Source: VGNY01 sp964549635
GTDB taxonomy: Bacteria; Chloroflexota; Dehalococcoidia; GIF9; UBA5629
Direction of reading: 5' to 3'
Assembly: GCA_964549635.1 (NCBI GenBank)
Contig: CAZJVJ010000002.1
Span: 115,256-179,255, forward strand
Length of the DNA stretch: 64,000 nucleotides
A program made the translations under genes and the position numbers. This document shows, one piece after another, positions 1-7,732 of this stretch; positions within the stretch are counted from its first letter, which is position 1; each line of letters opens with the position of its first letter. Below the pieces are notes generated by a model, which was given only the letters and a program-made list of their open reading frames with translations, did no database searches and was not told the origin of the DNA.

Positions 1-1
1 G

Positions 2-58
2 CATGGAAGGCACGGTGTACTAAGGCATTTCCGTCAAAAAGCAACAGCAATGGCTTGA
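2..58 (+). CDS. possible 3' end of an upstream gene (partial)
   Basis: The frame starting at base 2 stays open for 18 codons and stops at TGA 56-58. It is followed about 25 bases later by a palindrome and a T-run that would suit a terminator. The fragment is basic and ends in QKATAMA. It is too short to identify, and the call rests only on the open frame and the terminator-like element behind it. Confidence 0.2.
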   Translation, partial: HGRHGVLRHFRQKATAMA

Positions 59-84
59 TCTTACTCATAGCTCAAAAAATTTTG

Positions 85-107
85 ATGGTTAAATTAACCA
101 TATTTTT
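85..107 (+). terminator. palindrome plus T-run, terminator or operator
   Basis: ATGGTTAAATTAACCAT (85-101) is a perfect 17-base palindrome followed by ATTTTTC. It could fold as a weak AT-rich terminator hairpin for a gene entering from the left. Its symmetry and its place 170 bases before argF also allow an operator. The sequence alone does not decide. Confidence 0.35.
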
Positions 108-236
108 CACTATTACGCCTTGGGTATGTGTTTTTGTTGTGAACACAAAGCGGGCTAAAGCCTTTGACACCGCCTGTGGTAAGGACCTTGTGAATAATCC
201 CTTGTTCGAGTTCATTATATACCAAGTTGACATGCG

Positions 237-245
237 TGGTATACT
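237..245 (+). promoter_or_regulatory. candidate extended -10 promoter of argF
   Basis: TG-G-TATACT fits the extended -10 pattern and lies 26 bases before the argF start. The TTGACA at 227-232 is only 7 bases away from the -10, so it cannot be its -35 element. A transcript from here would have a short leader carrying the GAGGTG ribosome site. Confidence 0.35.
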
Positions 246-271
246 AAAAGTTAACGAATAGAGGTGTAACA

Positions 272-1222
272 ATGAAAGTAAGACATTTTCTTTCCGTGGC
301 CGATTTGAATGCTGTCGAGCTGGAGAGAATCATTGATAAGGCGATAGGACTGAAGCGAGCACAAATGCCCCAGTCTTTGCATGATAAGGTTCTTGTTCTT
401 GTTTTTGAAAAACCTTCATTGAGGACACGGGTTAGTTTTGAAGTGGCGATACGCCACTTGGGGGGTTATAGTTTTTATCTATCGCCTGATGAAATAGGTC
501 TGGGCAAGCGGGAGCCGGTCGCTGACATAGCTAGAGTGCTTAGCCGTTACGTAGATGGTATTATAGCGCGCACCTTTTCGCACAAAACTCTAGAAGAATT
601 AGCAAATTACTCAACCGTGCCGGTAATAAATGCTCTTTCTGATTATGAACATCCATGTCAAGCGCTGGCTGATATGGTGACAATTCGAGAGAAGAAAGGT
701 AGGCTAAAGGGCATAACCGTAGCTTATGTTGGAGATGGCAATAATGTGGCCCATAGCTTGCTTTTAGCAGCTGCGCTTACAGGGGCAAACATGCAAATGG
801 CCTCGCCCTTCGGCTATGCAGTGAGCGGAGCGATATTAAAGATGGCTAAAACGTTTGCAGCCCAGAGTGGAGGCCGGATTCTTATAACTGAAAAACCACA
901 AGAGGCAGTCAGAGATGCTGATGTAGTTTATACTGATGTCTGGACAAGCATGGGACAGGAAGCCGAAGCTGAAAAGCGCCGCAATGCCTTCGCGAAGTAT
1001 CAAGTAGACGCTGATCTGTTGTCTTTAGCCAAGAATGATGTCATCTTAATGCACCCCATGCCGGCTCATCACGGGGAAGAAGTTGCAGTTGGGCTCATTG
1101 ATAGCCCCTGTTCAGTAGTATTTGACCAGGCCGAGAACAGACTTCACCTGCAAAAAGCATTGCTGGCTGAGCTATTTAGCGCTGCTGAAAGGATTGATAC
1201 AAAGCAAAATTCTAAAGCTTGA
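272..1222 (+). CDS. argF: ornithine carbamoyltransferase
   Basis: Cytosolic enzyme that joins carbamoyl phosphate and ornithine to give citrulline in arginine synthesis. The 316 residues match the family length. The carbamoyl-phosphate loop appears as KPSLRTRVSFE near residue 48, the HPCQALAD motif lies near residue 127, and the ornithine-side SMG motif follows DVWT near residue 226, which favours ornithine over aspartate transcarbamylase. The usual HCLPAHRG loop reads HPMPAHHG here, so the conserved Cys is replaced. The ATG is preceded by GAGGTG at good spacing. No other arginine genes are in the window; der follows after 147 bases. Function is confident from the overall pattern, the substrate somewhat less because of the altered loop. 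Confidence 0.88.
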   Translation: MKVRHFLSVADLNAVELERIIDKAIGLKRAQMPQSLHDKVLVLVFEKPSLRTRVSFEVAIRHLGGYSFYLSPDEIGLGKREPVADIARVLSRYVDGIIARTFSHKTLEELANYSTVPVINALSDYEHPCQALADMVTIREKKGRLKGITVAYVGDGNNVAHSLLLAAALTGANMQMASPFGYAVSGAILKMAKTFAAQSGGRILITEKPQEAVRDADVVYTDVWTSMGQEAEAEKRRNAFAKYQVDADLLSLAKNDVILMHPMPAHHGEEVAVGLIDSPCSVVFDQAENRLHLQKALLAELFSAAERIDTKQNSKA

Positions 1223-1223
1223 T

Positions 1224-1370
1224 ATGTTACTGCGCTGCAGTTTGGCCCGGCTCTGTATGTCCGCTGAAGAACAGCGCCTTAAATGGTGGCACTGCTTTAA
1301 AAATTGTTTAAAAATTGAATATATGATTGTATCACTGACTGAGAGGTTGTCTTGCAAAGGTGTTGAGTAA
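1224..1370 (+). CDS. 48-codon ORF filling the argF-der gap, doubtful
   Basis: An ATG two bases after the argF stop opens a 48-codon frame that ends in TAATG, sharing its last A with the der start codon. The product would be rich in Cys and basic residues (five Cys) and resembles no family I know. No Shine-Dalgarno sequence precedes it. The exact fit between two genes could mean translational coupling or chance. I see no other feature in this gap. Confidence 0.18.
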   Translation: MLLRCSLARLCMSAEEQRLKWWHCFKNCLKIEYMIVSLTERLSCKGVE

Positions 1371-2710
1371 TGAGGCCGATTATAGCTATAGTGGGCAGAG
1401 CTAATGTGGGCAAGTCAACATTATTCAATCGTCTAGTGGGGAAACCTGTAGCCATTGTTGAAGACTTTCCGGGAACAACTCGTGACCGAGTCTTTGCTGA
1501 TGTTTGCTGGCAGGGGCGTGAAGTAATTTTGGTTGATACCGGTGGCCTGGAGACAAGACCGGCTACCTCCATGGCCCAGAAGATTAAAATGCAGGTGGAA
1601 GCAGCGATTGCTGAAGCAGACATCATTATTTTTCTGATGGATATACGGGATGGTGTCATTACTACGGATGAGGAAATCGCTGACCTGCTGCGTAGCTGCA
1701 ATAAACCAGTTGTTTTGGCTGCTAACAAAGCTGATAATGACAGGTTGGAGAGTCAGATAGCTGATTTCTATCGGTTGGGCATTGGCACTCCACTTGCTAT
1801 AAGCGCCAAGCACGGACGGGGCATAAACAGCCTATTGCAGGCAGTGGCATCTTTTCTACCAGAACCTTCACCAGTTTCTGTCGCTCCCGAAAGGCCCAAA
1901 CTGGCTATTGTAGGACGACCTAATGTTGGAAAATCAATGTTGCTGAATAGAATAGTCGGTGAGGAGAGGGCCATTGTTGACCAAATCCCTGGAACAACAC
2001 GAGATGCTATAGATACTATTTTTATTCATGGAGGACGTGAGGTGGTGTTAATTGATACCGCTGGTATCAGGCGACGCGGCCGCATTGATTCAGGAGTGGA
2101 GTACTATAGCGTAATCCGAGCATTGCGTGCAATCAGCTGTTGCGATGTTGCCCTGCTGGTTACTGATGCCACCGAATTTATCACTGCCCAGGATGTACAT
2201 ATCGCTGGCTATATAAAGGAAGCCGATAAGGGTATGGTGCTTGTCATTAACAAGTGCGACCTTGTCACTGAGCAAGCTAAGGAGGCGTACGCTGAGCAAA
2301 TCGAAGAGCGGCTAAAATTTATGTCTCATGCCCCTGTCCTTTATGTCTCGGCAAAATTTGGGCATAATATAGATAAGGTAATACCTAAAGCCCTGGAAGT
2401 ATGGCAGGAGAGGCAAAAGCAATTGCCTGATACTGTGATAGACAGACTAATTAAACAGGCGGTAGTGTCCCAGACGCCACCGCGGAAAGGCTTTAGACGT
2501 TTGGAAGTCATTCGTGCCTATCAGGCCGGTGTTAATCCACCAAGTTTTGTTTTTCTGGTTAACGACCCGAAACTTATGCACTTTTCATATCAGCGTTATC
2601 TGGAGAATAAGTTCCGGCAAACTTTTGGATTTTACGGCACACCGTTGAGACTTCTTTTTAAGAAAGTGCCATCAAAGCGATTTAAGGAAGTGGGAGGTGA
2701 AAAGACATGA
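1370..2710 (+). CDS. der: ribosome assembly GTPase Der (EngA)
   Basis: Essential GTPase that assists 50S ribosomal subunit maturation. It has the diagnostic two tandem G domains: the first P-loop GRANVGKS near residue 8 and the second GRPNVGKS near residue 182. DTGG and DTAG G3 motifs follow each, and NKAD and NKCD are the G4 motifs. A KH-like C-terminal domain of about 100 residues ends the 446-residue protein, normal for the family. The stop codon overlaps the plsY start by 4 bases, so der, plsY and gpsA very likely form one transcript. The ATG overlaps a preceding TAA (TAATG) with AAGGTG upstream. Confidence 0.97.
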   Translation: MRPIIAIVGRANVGKSTLFNRLVGKPVAIVEDFPGTTRDRVFADVCWQGREVILVDTGGLETRPATSMAQKIKMQVEAAIAEADIIIFLMDIRDGVITTDEEIADLLRSCNKPVVLAANKADNDRLESQIADFYRLGIGTPLAISAKHGRGINSLLQAVASFLPEPSPVSVAPERPKLAIVGRPNVGKSMLLNRIVGEERAIVDQIPGTTRDAIDTIFIHGGREVVLIDTAGIRRRGRIDSGVEYYSVIRALRAISCCDVALLVTDATEFITAQDVHIAGYIKEADKGMVLVINKCDLVTEQAKEAYAEQIEERLKFMSHAPVLYVSAKFGHNIDKVIPKALEVWQERQKQLPDTVIDRLIKQAVVSQTPPRKGFRRLEVIRAYQAGVNPPSFVFLVNDPKLMHFSYQRYLENKFRQTFGFYGTPLRLLFKKVPSKRFKEVGGEKT

Positions 2711-3369
2711 TAGAGGGTAAGTTCATACTAGCCGCAGCGATTGGTTATCTACTTGGGGCTATTCCGTTTGCCCTTATAATCAGTAAGCGGATGGCCGGAA
2801 TTGATATTTCCAGGCACGGCAGCGGTAATATCGGGAGCACTAACGTGTTGCGGGTGCTAGGTCTAAAGGCGGGGGTCATTGTTATTGTTCTGGACTTGGC
2901 CAAGGCGATTGTACCAGTTATGCTGTCTAAATTCATAATAGGTGATAGCCTGTTGTCATTAGGTGGTTTATCGCTTAACTGGCAATGGGGTCAGGTCTTG
3001 ACTGCCCTTATGGTGATGGTGGGTCATAACTGGTCAGTCTATATAAAATTCCGGGGCGGTAAAGGTGTGGCTGCTTACTATGGCGCCTGGTTTGCAATCT
3101 GGCCTGTAGCGGCTCTGTTTGGAGGTTTGATTCTGATTGTGACAGTACTGCTAAGTAGATACATGTCGCTTGGTTCCATTCTTAGCTCATTAGGCATACT
3201 TTGCTTATTTATAGTGCTGACTTTGGTATTTGAGTTCCCTCCCGTCTACCTGGTTTACAGCCTTGTAGCTGCTGCACTCATTGTCTATCAGCATCGCAGC
3301 AACATAATCCGGTTGCAAGCTGGCACGGAGGCCAAGCTTGGTGATAAGAAGGGCATGATAGACCTATGA
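2707..3369 (+). CDS. plsY: glycerol-3-phosphate acyltransferase PlsY
   Basis: Integral membrane enzyme that moves an acyl group from acyl-phosphate to sn-glycerol-3-phosphate, the first acylation of phospholipid synthesis. The 220 residues show several hydrophobic segments, the SGNIGSTNVLR motif near residue 38, the GHNWSVYIKFRGGKGVA motif near residue 107, and a third motif region around residue 180, as known for PlsY. It overlaps der by 4 bases and is followed directly by gpsA, which makes its substrate, a functionally coherent pair. Confidence 0.95.
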   Translation: MIEGKFILAAAIGYLLGAIPFALIISKRMAGIDISRHGSGNIGSTNVLRVLGLKAGVIVIVLDLAKAIVPVMLSKFIIGDSLLSLGGLSLNWQWGQVLTALMVMVGHNWSVYIKFRGGKGVAAYYGAWFAIWPVAALFGGLILIVTVLLSRYMSLGSILSSLGILCLFIVLTLVFEFPPVYLVYSLVAAALIVYQHRSNIIRLQAGTEAKLGDKKGMIDL

Positions 3370-3391
3370 CCGGCGTTTGATAACTTCGACC

Positions 3392-4390
3392 ATGTCAAAA
3401 GTCGCTATTATTGGTGCTACTACCTGGGGTAATACCCTGGGTAGACTATTGGCACACAAAGGGATCGAAATCAGCATCTGGGCGAGGACTGAAGCTAAAG
3501 CTGAGGAATTGAGGCGGAAACAGCAGGACGACTTATCCTTAAAAACAATTTCCAATCATCTGTCCTTTACCAGTGATATCGGTACTGCCTTGCATTCAGC
3601 GCAATTTGTAATCTATGCGGTACCAGCTCAGCGCCTGCGCCAAAACGTGAGGCTTATTAATTCCCACTTAGAAGCTTCTATGATTCAGGTAAGTGCAGCT
3701 AAAGGGCTGGAAGCAACGACTGGCAAGAGGATGTCAGAAGTGATAGCGGAAGAAGCTCTCAAAGTACCGGCGAGGCAAATTTGTGCTCTCTCGGGGCCAA
3801 ATCTTTCCGGGGAGATATGCCTCGGCTTACCGGCTACTTCAGTGATAGCTGGTCAAGATATTGGGGTTGTCAGAAAGGTGCAGGAATTATTCGATTCGCC
3901 TAACTTTTCCGTCTTTGTCAGCGATGATATTGTTGGTGTTGAATTGTGTGGTGCCTTGAAGAATGTTATAGCTTTAGGTGCTGGAATGTTAGATGGTTTG
4001 GAATTGGGCAATAATGCCAAGGCCGCGTTTATCGTATTGGGCTGGAAAGAGGTTGTTGCATTGGGAATGGCTCTGGGTGCAAAGCAGGATACCTTTTATG
4101 GGCTGGCTGGCTTGGGGGACTTGATAGCCACAGGTAACAGCTCACTGAGTCGTAACCACTATGTTGGTTATGAACTGGCAAAAGGGCGTTCTCTGAATGA
4201 TATAATCGCATCAATGCTAAATGTTGCCGAGGGGGTTGATACCACTGTGGCAGCCCATTATCTAGTGAATAGGCTGGGCTTAAAAGCGCCGATTATCGAT
4301 TTGATATACAGGGTGCTATTTGAGTCCATATCACCGTCTGAAATAGTAACACGGTTTAAAGATGGACTAAAGCCGGAATCAATGGTCTAG
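3392..4390 (+). CDS. gpsA: glycerol-3-phosphate dehydrogenase [NAD(P)+]
   Basis: Cytosolic enzyme that reduces dihydroxyacetone phosphate to sn-glycerol-3-phosphate for lipid synthesis. The ATG at 3392 (MSKVAIIG) is preferred over an in-frame TTG at 3377 because it places the Rossmann strand at the N-terminus as in relatives; the protein is then 332 residues. The nucleotide loop reads GATTWGNTLG rather than the common GxGxWG form. SAAKGLE, LSGPN and the ALKNVIALGAGMLDG segment with its catalytic Lys are intact. It follows plsY by 22 bases and shares its pathway. Confidence 0.93.
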   Translation: MSKVAIIGATTWGNTLGRLLAHKGIEISIWARTEAKAEELRRKQQDDLSLKTISNHLSFTSDIGTALHSAQFVIYAVPAQRLRQNVRLINSHLEASMIQVSAAKGLEATTGKRMSEVIAEEALKVPARQICALSGPNLSGEICLGLPATSVIAGQDIGVVRKVQELFDSPNFSVFVSDDIVGVELCGALKNVIALGAGMLDGLELGNNAKAAFIVLGWKEVVALGMALGAKQDTFYGLAGLGDLIATGNSSLSRNHYVGYELAKGRSLNDIIASMLNVAEGVDTTVAAHYLVNRLGLKAPIIDLIYRVLFESISPSEIVTRFKDGLKPESMV

Positions 4391-4409
4391 GTCTCTGGTG
4401 GATATGTTC

Positions 4410-5510
4410 TCAGTTTTCTCGATTGACCTTATGTTTGTCATCTTTTAGAATCTCAGCTTTAGGCAGAACTTTGGCTAATTCTTCGAAGAGCCGGCGTTGA
4501 TTTGAGTCCAAAGATTCAGGAGTTACCACTCGAATTAAGACTAGTTGGTCTCCTCTCCCCCTGCCATTGAGATGGGGCACCCCTTTACCTTTGAGGTGAA
4601 ATACTTTACCAGTCTGAGTCCCAGGGGGTATTTTAAGTATTGTTTTGCCGTTCAACAATGGCACTTCCACTTCGTCTCCAAGAGCTGCTTGAGCAAAATT
4701 TATTGGCAACTCATAAACGATGTCAATGCCTTTGCGGATAAATAACTTGTGAGGTTTTATAGAAACGTTTATATAAACGTCACCCGGTGGCCCACCATAT
4801 TTTCCAGCATCACCTTCGCCACTTAAACGGATCTGGTGGTTTTCGTCTATACCTGGTGGAATAGTAGCTATGAGCTTTCGTTTTACCTTTTCCTTACCGC
4901 TACCTTTGCACTGGCGGCAAGGCTGGGTAATAACTGATCCTTCGCCATGACATTGTGGACAGGTGGTACTGTGAACAAAACGACCGAAAAGGCTTGGCTG
5001 AATCCGGCGTATTTGGCCGCTACCATTACAGTTTGGGCATTTTTGAGGATTTGTCCCGGGGTGGCTACCGATACCATGACATAGAGAACAGTTTTCTACG
5101 CGCCAAATCTCGAATTGCTTATCTGTACCGAACACAGCTTCTTCAAAAGATATGATGAGGTTGGTTCGAATGTCAGCCCCTTTTTGGGGGATGCGGTGTT
5201 GGGGTCTTGTGCTTGTAGCGCCAAAGAAAGCATCAAAGATGTCCCCAAGACCGCCAAAGGTAAAATCTTCAAAACCAAACAAATCCGAAGTAGATACACG
5301 GCCATAGCGGTCGTAGTAGGCTCGCTTTCTGGCATCGGAGAGAACTTCATATGCCTCATTTATTTCCTTAAACCTATCTTCAGCGCTTGCCTCTTTGTTG
5401 TGGTCAGGATGATATTTGAAAGCTAACTTGCGGAAGGCTTTCTTAATTTGTTCGTCAGTTGCGTTTCTGGGCACCCCCAAAATCTCATAATAGTCCTTGC
5501 TAATTGACAT
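4410..5510 (-). CDS. dnaJ: chaperone protein DnaJ
   Basis: Hsp40 co-chaperone that stimulates DnaK ATPase and delivers unfolded proteins. In order it has a J domain with the HPD motif (near residue 33), a Gly/Phe-rich linker, a zinc domain with all four CxxCxGxG-type repeats (CSLCHGIG, CPNCNGSG, CPQCHGEG, CRQCKGSG) and two C-terminal beta domains, so it is a full DnaJ and not CbpA. The ATG at 5510 lies 10 bases after GAGG; a TTG three codons earlier is less likely. dnaK and grpE are not in the window and no CIRCE element was seen upstream. Confidence 0.95.
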   Translation of the reverse strand: MSISKDYYEILGVPRNATDEQIKKAFRKLAFKYHPDHNKEASAEDRFKEINEAYEVLSDARKRAYYDRYGRVSTSDLFGFEDFTFGGLGDIFDAFFGATSTRPQHRIPQKGADIRTNLIISFEEAVFGTDKQFEIWRVENCSLCHGIGSHPGTNPQKCPNCNGSGQIRRIQPSLFGRFVHSTTCPQCHGEGSVITQPCRQCKGSGKEKVKRKLIATIPPGIDENHQIRLSGEGDAGKYGGPPGDVYINVSIKPHKLFIRKGIDIVYELPINFAQAALGDEVEVPLLNGKTILKIPPGTQTGKVFHLKGKGVPHLNGRGRGDQLVLIRVVTPESLDSNQRRLFEELAKVLPKAEILKDDKHKVNREN

Positions 5511-5723
5511 GAAAAACAAACCTCAATTGTCCAGTATATCCGATAAATTAATTCTTAATCAAATTTTGAATTGGAAAATGTTCAGTAGTTGTAATACTGC
5601 ACTTGTTTTGAAGATGCATAGCACCGTGTTGTGGATAGCCTCGTTACTTTGGCTGGCGTTGACTCGAAGAAAAGATGGAAAAGGAAAGCATAAAGCCCCA
5701 GCTCGCCTCGACGGCCTTCAGAC

Positions 5724-5753
5724 TTGACAGGATAGCGGAAAAATGCTTATAAT
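5724..5753 (+). promoter_or_regulatory. sigma-70-type promoter of the T-box/trpB2 unit
   Basis: A perfect TTGACA (5724-5729) and a perfect TATAAT (5748-5753) are separated by 18 bases. Transcription would start near 5760, just before stem I of the T-box leader. Confidence 0.85.
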
Positions 5754-5759
5754 ATCAAC

Positions 5760-6052
5760 CAACTGAATATCGTAAAGGCTGGGAACAGGACTAGTAGGCT
5801 TTGAAGCGGGGCTACAGAGAGTCAGGTTAGGTGAAAGCTGATGCCAGCGCAAAAGCTGAATGGCCCTGGGAGCCGCAAACCAAAAGGTTAAAAACCGAGT
5901 AGGCTTTGACGCAGAGGGTAGCGTTATCATAACCCAGGGTATCGCTTTAGGTTAATAAAGCTGTACCTGAATGAGATGGCCTATAAAAGGCCAACAAGGG
6001 TGGCACCGCGAAGGTTTAGCCTCTCGCCCCTTGGGCGAGGGGCTTTTTATTT
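5760..6052 (+). promoter_or_regulatory. T-box riboswitch, tryptophan-specific
   Basis: Leader RNA that reads tRNA charging and lets transcription continue when uncharged tRNA-Trp is bound. The hallmark AAGGGTGGCACCGCG lies at 5996-6010. Stem I shows the AGTA of the specifier loop (5793-5796), an AGAGAG(T)-containing distal part with GGTGAAAGC, and GAA-TGG on the 3' side, making TGG (Trp) at 5861-5863 the specifier. The T-box bulge TGGC has C at the variable place, which fits the discriminator G of bacterial tRNA-Trp. An intrinsic terminator follows at 6018. The regulated gene, trpB2, agrees with the specifier. A 12-base direct repeat AGTAGGCTTTGA occurs at 5793 and 5898. Confidence 0.93.
6018..6052 (+). 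terminator. T-box intrinsic terminator
   Basis: AGCCTCTCGCCC (6018-6029) pairs with GGGCGAGGGGCT (6033-6044) through 12 base pairs including one G-U, with a 3-base loop and a run of T from 6043. It is placed where the competing antiterminator formed by the T-box sequence would disrupt it. Confidence 0.92.
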
Positions 6053-6078
6053 CTGGGACTATCAAAGGAGGTTCTGAA

Positions 6079-6156
6079 ATGCTAGCTATATCACGAATGT
6101 GGCCCCTTGTGGGCCAAAGAGAAGCTTTGTTCTATGCCGAAATCGAGACAGTTTAA
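6079..6156 (+). CDS. 25-codon ORF between T-box and trpB2
   Basis: AAAGGAGG sits 7 bases before an ATG that opens a 25-codon frame (starting MLAISRMWPL, ending FYAEIETV) and stops at TAA 26 bases before trpB2. The ribosome site is stronger than that of most genes here. Inside the frame TGGCCC (6100-6105) and GGGCCA (6111-6116) can form a small hairpin. It has a single Trp codon, so it does not look like a classic attenuator peptide. Function unknown; it may be a small protein, a coupling ORF or a remnant. Confidence 0.45.
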   Translation: MLAISRMWPLVGQREALFYAEIETV

Positions 6157-6182
6157 AAATGAACTAATAAGGAGGAGCAAAA

Positions 6183-7550
6183 GTGAAAGACACTAAGGTC
6201 GTCTTAACAGAAAAGGAAATGCCTACAACTTGGTATAATATTCTGCCTGACTTGCCGAAGCCATTACCACCGTTGCTGCACCCGGTTACAGGGGAGCCGA
6301 CAATCCTGCCACCGCCACTGTTCCCATCAGGAGTAAGGGAACAGGAGTTCAGCAAAGAACGTTACATTGAAATCCCAGACGAGGTGCTGGATATTTACAA
6401 ATTGTATCGCCCCACCCCTTTAATTCGTGCCTACCGCCTGGAGAAGGCGCTGGATACCCCAGCGAAAATTTTCTATAAATATGAGGGAGTAAGTCCAGCT
6501 GGTAGCCATAAGCTCAACACTGCTGTGGCTCAGGCTTATTATGGCAAAAAGGATGGCATAAAGCGCTTCACTACTGAGACAGGTGCTGGCCAATGGGGCA
6601 GTGCTCTATCACTGGGTTGCGCTTTCTTTGGACTGGAGCTCAAGGTGTACATGGTCAAGGTAAGCTATAACCAGAAACCATACCGCCGTATCTTGATGGA
6701 GACATGGGGAGCCAAATGTGTTCCCAGCCCCAGTCAGGATACTGAAATAGGGCGCAAAATCCTGGCTGAAGACCCAAATTCCCCGGGCAGTCTGGCCATT
6801 GCCATTAGCGAGGCAATAGAGGATGCTTTCAGTCGCGAGGATACATACTACTCAATAGGCAGCGTTATCAACTCGGTCTTGCTTCACCAGACAATAATAG
6901 GCCAGGAAGCGAAAAAGCAGATGGAGAAGGCAGGCATATATCCGGATATCATTGTTGGCTGCATCGGCGGCGGTAGCAACTTCGCCGGTATGTTCTTACC
7001 TTTTGTAAAGGATAAAATTGAAGGTAAGAAACCGAAGTTGCGTATTATAAACGTGGAGCCAGCGGCCTGCCCCAGCGTGACCAAGGGAGTTTATACATGG
7101 GACTATGGCGATGTTTGTGGCATGGCCCCGATAGTTAAAATGTATACACTAGGTCATACATTTATGCCGCCAGCGATTCATGCCGGTGGGCTTCGCTACC
7201 ATGGCATGGCCCCGATAATTTGCCACCTTCATAGATTAGGTTTTGTGGAGGCTAAAGCAGTACCCCAGGTGGCAACTTTCCAAGCTGGCGTCCAATTTGC
7301 TCGCTCTGAAGGCATTATCCCAGCCCCGGAGCCAAACCATGCTATCAGAGTAGCCATAGACGAGGCTTTGACTTGTAAGCAATCGGGCGAGAGCAAGACT
7401 ATCCTTATAGCGCTAAGCGGGCATGGTCATTTTGATTTGGCAGCTTATGACGAGTATCTTAATGGGAAACTTCAGGATTACGAATATCCTGAAGAGAAAG
7501 TCAAAGAGGCCTTGGCCCATTTGCCTAAGGTAACGTACGCCGAAGCATAA
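6183..7550 (+). CDS. trpB: tryptophan synthase beta chain, TrpB2 type
   Basis: PLP enzyme that condenses indole with serine to tryptophan. The 455 residues and the extended N-terminal region with a Pro-rich stretch (PDLPKPLPPLLHP) are typical of the TrpB2 branch, which is longer than TrpB1 and does not pair tightly with TrpA. The PLP lysine is in SPAGSHKLNTA near residue 113; GGGSN (near residue 261) binds the phosphate. The GTG start has GGAGGAG upstream. No trpA is adjacent. It is controlled by the Trp T-box before it. Its substrate could be free indole from salvage or from the usual pathway. Confidence 0.93.
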   Translation: MKDTKVVLTEKEMPTTWYNILPDLPKPLPPLLHPVTGEPTILPPPLFPSGVREQEFSKERYIEIPDEVLDIYKLYRPTPLIRAYRLEKALDTPAKIFYKYEGVSPAGSHKLNTAVAQAYYGKKDGIKRFTTETGAGQWGSALSLGCAFFGLELKVYMVKVSYNQKPYRRILMETWGAKCVPSPSQDTEIGRKILAEDPNSPGSLAIAISEAIEDAFSREDTYYSIGSVINSVLLHQTIIGQEAKKQMEKAGIYPDIIVGCIGGGSNFAGMFLPFVKDKIEGKKPKLRIINVEPAACPSVTKGVYTWDYGDVCGMAPIVKMYTLGHTFMPPAIHAGGLRYHGMAPIICHLHRLGFVEAKAVPQVATFQAGVQFARSEGIIPAPEPNHAIRVAIDEALTCKQSGESKTILIALSGHGHFDLAAYDEYLNGKLQDYEYPEEKVKEALAHLPKVTYAEA

Positions 7551-7567
7551 GTTTTCAAAGCTGCCTG

Positions 7568-7612
7568 CATTTCCCCCTCATCTCATGCTGTTTAGATGAT
7601 GAGGGGGAAATG
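7568..7612. terminator. strong hairpin between convergent genes
   Basis: CATTTCCCCCTCATC (7568-7582) and GATGAGGGGGAAATG (7598-7612) are perfect 15-base inverted repeats with a 15-base loop. It lies just after trpB2 and before the end of the convergent hydrolase gene. There is no long T-run on either side, but A/T-rich arms outside the G/C block suggest a two-way terminator or an RNA end-protecting stem. Confidence 0.65.
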
Positions 7613-7732
7613 CTCTATTATGCAGTATCGGCAATAAATTCAAAAATGCCAATTTGACGTTTAAGATAATCTGACTTGTTTTGCAGACACGGATTCGTTC
7701 GCATTTAGAATTTTAAACGTCGATTTTGCTAA

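Noticed and set aside
227..245. TTGACA with TATACT as a classical promoter
   Set aside because: Only 7 bases separate the two elements; the extended -10 alone is more plausible.
55..261. 68-codon hydrophobic ORF before argF
   Set aside because: It has no ribosome site, crosses the palindrome and the promoter-like element, and resembles no family.
5511..5723. CIRCE or other heat-shock operator before dnaJ
   Set aside because: No TTAGCACTC/GAGTGCTAA pair is present in the upstream region.
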